The notes under the pieces were generated by a model, which did no database searches, was not told where the DNA came from, and saw nothing but the letters and a program-made list of their open reading frames with translations. Both the position numbers and the translations under genes were made by a program. Source: a virus. From it: a DNA stretch of 64,000 nucleotides. Below are positions 62,301 through 64,000 of this stretch, one piece after another. The stretch covers positions 766 through 64,765 of the IMG/VR virus record IMGVR_UViG_3300030102_008735, one strand, 5' to 3'. How positions within the stretch are numbered: the stretch's first letter is position 1; each line of letters opens with the position of its first letter.

Positions 62301-64000
62301 CGATGGTTCGTGTTATCCATTTGTTTATGGTTGTTTAAATCCTAATTCATATACCTATAATGATTATGATAATGATGGTGTAGGAAATCCACTAACAGGA
62401 ATAGATGGTGTAGATGTAAACACAAATAATAATTTATGTGAACCATTTATATACGGTTGTTTGGATGAAACAGCATTTAACTATAACCCTGAAGCAAATA
62501 CAGAAGATGAAAACAATCCATGTGAGCCATTTGTTTATGGCTGTATGGATCCTACACAATTTAACTTTAACATCAATGCAAATACGGATGATGGTTCATG
62601 TATTGAATATGTATATGGATGTACAGATCCAGAAGCATTTAATTATGATGAGTTAGCAAATACAAATGTTGGCTGTGTATCATTTGTTTATGGCTGCACA
62701 GATCCTGAAGCTTTTAATTACAATCCTCAAGCCAATACAGAAGATGGTAGTTGTGAAGAAGTAGTAATAGGATGTACAGATGATACAGCCAATAATTATA
62801 ATGAACTAGCAAACACTAACTCAGGCTGCATATATCCATCATTAGGATGTACAGATCCAGAAGCATTCAATTTTGACATCAATGCAAATGTTGATGATGG
62901 TAGTTGTGAAGAAGTAATAATTGGCTGCACCGACAATACTGCATTAAATTATGATGACTTGGCGAATACTAATAGTGGATGCATTTATCCTATTTTAGGC
63001 TGTACAGATCTTGAAGCATTTAATTTTAATGTTAATGCAAATACAGATGACGGAAGTTGTGTTCCAGTTATAATTGGTTGTACTGATTCTACTGCTAATA
63101 ATTATGATGAAACAGCAAATACTAATAGTGGATGTATTTATCCAGTACTTGGTTGTACTGACCCCAATGCATTTAATTATGATGTTAATGCCAATGTAGA
63201 TGATGATAGCTGTGAGCCAGTAATTATTGGTTGTACAGACGACACAGCTCTTAACTATAACTCTTCTGCAAACACAAATTCAGGATGTACTTATGCAATA
63301 TATGGATGTACAGATCCAAATGCATTTAACTATGATGTTAATGCAAATGTTAATAATGGTTCATGTATAGATGTTGTAATTGGATGTACAGATTCAACCG
63401 CATTAAATTACAATTCAAATGCCAATACTAATAACGGTTGTATATATCCTATTTTAGGTTGTACGGATGAAGAAGCATTTAACTATAACTCAAATGCCAA
63501 TACAGATGACGGAAGTTGTATTCCTCTTATATATGGATGTACAGATAATACAATGTGGAATTACAATGAAGAAGCAAATACTGAGAATGGTTCTTGTATA
63601 GAATTCGTTTATGGCTGTATGGATTCAACAGCATTTAATTATGATCCAACAGCCAATACTGATAATGGAACTTGTATTCCATTTATTTATGGTTGTACAG
63701 ATCCTAGTGCGTTTAACTATAATGTAGATGCAAACACTGAAGACTTTTCGTGTATTGAAGTTGTGATAGGTTGTACTGACCCAGATGCAATTAATTATGA
63801 TCCACTGGCAAATACAGATTCAGGAGCTTGTATAGATGTATTAACAGGATGTACTGACGTTGATGCATATAATTATAGTTTCACAGCAAATACAGACGAC
63901 GGAAGTTGTGTTTATGATGCAGGATGTAGTGGAGGACCTGGTGTTCCATATTGGTTACCTAATGAATGTTTTGCATGGGTAATATCAGTAGACGATGAAT
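59365..64000 (+). CDS. Giant repeat protein with signal-peptide-like start (3' truncated)
   Basis: The frame stays open from the ATG at 59365 to the window end (about 1545 residues so far). It starts MKKFLFSLLLLPLFVISQ, a textbook Bacteroidetes signal peptide with a likely cut before Gln18 or after it. Beta-sandwich domains follow (about residues 20-300), with DSYGDGLW-type Asp-rich loops and one later copy DTYGDGLAGSIW. From about residue 300 on there are some 33 units of roughly 25 residues, G-C-T-D-x-x-A-x-N-Y-x-x-x-A-N-x-D-D-G-S-C, the two Cys probably forming a disulfide in each. This repeat is common in marine Bacteroidetes secreted proteins. It may be a host-derived adhesin or receptor-binding fibre. 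No autotransporter or T9SS tail is visible because the end is missing. Confidence 0.75.
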   Translation, partial: MKKFLFSLLLLPLFVISQDTIVDPPSYGSIMEPVTFRLDLNDITDEIPNYEDAQVFIQTSVANWVDIPMEDIGGNGIWRKNINISHPEDENIDVFYRFKITSFGDNGLPYTMWEGGNVDTTCLFDPGTQGLAQGDIRQILFPQELIDNGTYVNPTGEYKLTHCFNECGNEPCAPEVIIYDSWINIDVHTDDWPEETTWELVDSNENVIAEGGPYDLDQTLYSEIVELNSGEYYYFLFDSYGDGLWTGGYVEITNTCDSVLFFHEGSFTGNTIEEIENGAEWEQNELIESLTIAPCAPPTLGCTDEIAINFNEEAYEDDGTCEYLEGCTNENASNYDPEAAVFPSGLIFPGGSCNTTVWGQNYFGVDPDFYFNGNQDIFEVGNKLYIGENTFYVDFVAEVQGNCNAPAVLIYVCYTEAEADGNLGTFSPGLNVNAVVGEYWYMDPCTFIYGCTDPNALNFNPEAGVNDGSCINIPGCTDPTSNMYNPAATIDDGSCDGTDISCSPGKTVVTVEITLDQYQEETGWAIYDGGGTVLDLVAPGTYSDIPDYGIVEKQVCIDNGTSVLFSITDTYGDGLAGSIWGGVDGSWIVYTPCDTLSTGGGNFGPIFQENIFVQECIDEVIPGCTDSDYVEYDVYATEDDGTCLNLNVYGCTDTDAYNYDEEATSTLFTPNCDNTLTLQDWGDNGWAGSFLVVTQGDDWWGPFTLESDQLQLDTVLNLNTSEMVNTYFYSFGNSQQTAEQCRFTITNPVGLVIANGGTNPYTNPILSYNQYGFIYKAEAKCGDSCIPKIYGCLDEEAINYIATANTTDGSCYYNPGCDNEAYTEYYTYIDEYGVEADFNDGSCEEFAVFGCMDDTQFNFDYNATVNATAIGDPTDPCIPYILGCTDGTAFNYDPNANFDFDGLICEPFIYGCTDELAFNYDSSANSDNDSCIPVVYGCTEDDAFNYDIEANVDDESCIPVIEGCTQTNQFNYDPEANTDDGSCYPFVYGCLNPNSYTYNDYDNDGVGNPLTGIDGVDVNTNNNLCEPFIYGCLDETAFNYNPEANTEDENNPCEPFVYGCMDPTQFNFNINANTDDGSCIEYVYGCTDPEAFNYDELANTNVGCVSFVYGCTDPEAFNYNPQANTEDGSCEEVVIGCTDDTANNYNELANTNSGCIYPSLGCTDPEAFNFDINANVDDGSCEEVIIGCTDNTALNYDDLANTNSGCIYPILGCTDLEAFNFNVNANTDDGSCVPVIIGCTDSTANNYDETANTNSGCIYPVLGCTDPNAFNYDVNANVDDDSCEPVIIGCTDDTALNYNSSANTNSGCTYAIYGCTDPNAFNYDVNANVNNGSCIDVVIGCTDSTALNYNSNANTNNGCIYPILGCTDEEAFNYNSNANTDDGSCIPLIYGCTDNTMWNYNEEANTENGSCIEFVYGCMDSTAFNYDPTANTDNGTCIPFIYGCTDPSAFNYNVDANTEDFSCIEVVIGCTDPDAINYDPLANTDSGACIDVLTGCTDVDAYNYSFTANTDDGSCVYDAGCSGGPGVPYWLPNECFAWVISVDDE
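61735..63920 (+). repeat. Tandem array of about 27 GCTD...DGSC units (protein-coding)
   Basis: Consecutive units of about 75 bases encode the pattern G-C-T-D-P-x-A-F-N-Y-x-x-x-A-N-T-D-D-G-S-C-x-x-x-x-Y/I. Between 62692 and 63456 units alternate between two kinds, one ending D-D-G-S-C and one ending N-T-N-S-G-C-I-Y-P, so the array grew there by copying a two-unit block of about 150 bases. Codon choice varies between units, so the copies are not brand new. Six more degenerate units lie upstream from 60265. Confidence 0.8.

Overview
This window is a 64 kb piece of an AT-rich, tightly packed genome of a large tailed phage with a contractile, T4-type body plan. Every gene I can support reads left to right. 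Neighbouring genes usually overlap by a few bases (ATGA or TAATG) or lie within about 20 bases of each other. The only gene-free stretch over 300 bases is 10936-11305, and it appears to encode a structured RNA. I see no tRNA genes, CRISPR arrays, insertion sequences or integrase. The host is probably a marine Bacteroidetes (Flavobacteriia-like) bacterium. The reasons are a small histone H1-like protein of the Bacteroidetes type and a giant secreted-looking protein full of GCTD...DDGSC repeats, which are typical of marine Bacteroidetes. This is inference from families I recognise, not a database result.

Layout. (1) 1-4524: baseplate and tail genes, including a gp53-like wedge protein and a protein with a HiPIP-like four-cysteine motif. 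(2) 4611-8773: a reduced family A DNA polymerase, a protein with a Cas9-type HNH domain, and a small membrane protein. (3) 8834-16547: replication and nucleotide core, with the H1-like protein, gp32-like SSB, UvsX recombinase, the candidate RNA, a FEN/RNase H-type exonuclease, a DnaB/gp41 helicase and class I ribonucleotide reductase. (4) 16553-26121: nucleotide metabolism and a candidate DNA-hypermodification cassette. (5) 26162-33200: family B DNA polymerase, an Mpo1-like protein, GroES and GroEL, a Cas4-like nuclease and small regulators. (6) 33218-54752: a sugar and glycosyltransferase island of about 21 kb. (7) 54746-59368: small phage proteins, a YkuD-like cell-wall enzyme, a thermonuclease-like protein and several proteins with possible capsid-targeting leaders. 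(8) 59365 to the window end: the repeat protein, which runs off the edge.

The most interesting candidate system is 17717-26121. It holds a thymidylate-synthase-fold enzyme in which the dUMP-selecting Asn is replaced by Asp at exactly the T4 dCMP-hydroxymethylase spacing, a MazG-like NTP pyrophosphatase and a dCMP deaminase. It also holds a glycosyltransferase whose layout resembles T4 DNA beta-glucosyltransferase. Next come a phosphatase, a SIS isomerase, an RPE-like epimerase and a fused nucleotidyltransferase-kinase, which together could make a dedicated nucleotide sugar, and finally a C5-cytosine methyltransferase. Both DNA-acting enzymes end in QMELF or QLELFS, which look like sliding-clamp-binding peptides. 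The model is that cytosine is hydroxymethylated at the nucleotide level and then glycosylated behind the replication fork with a phage-made sugar.

A second system is regulatory. Seven intergenic sites share a T-rich box, exactly 13 bases, then GTTATATT. They sit in front of replication and modification genes only, and two of them are so close to the start codon that the mRNAs should be leaderless. This looks like a phage-specific early or middle promoter class, similar in layout to T4 MotA promoters. The glycan island lacks these sites and instead follows a weaker TATTTATA-type intergenic motif.
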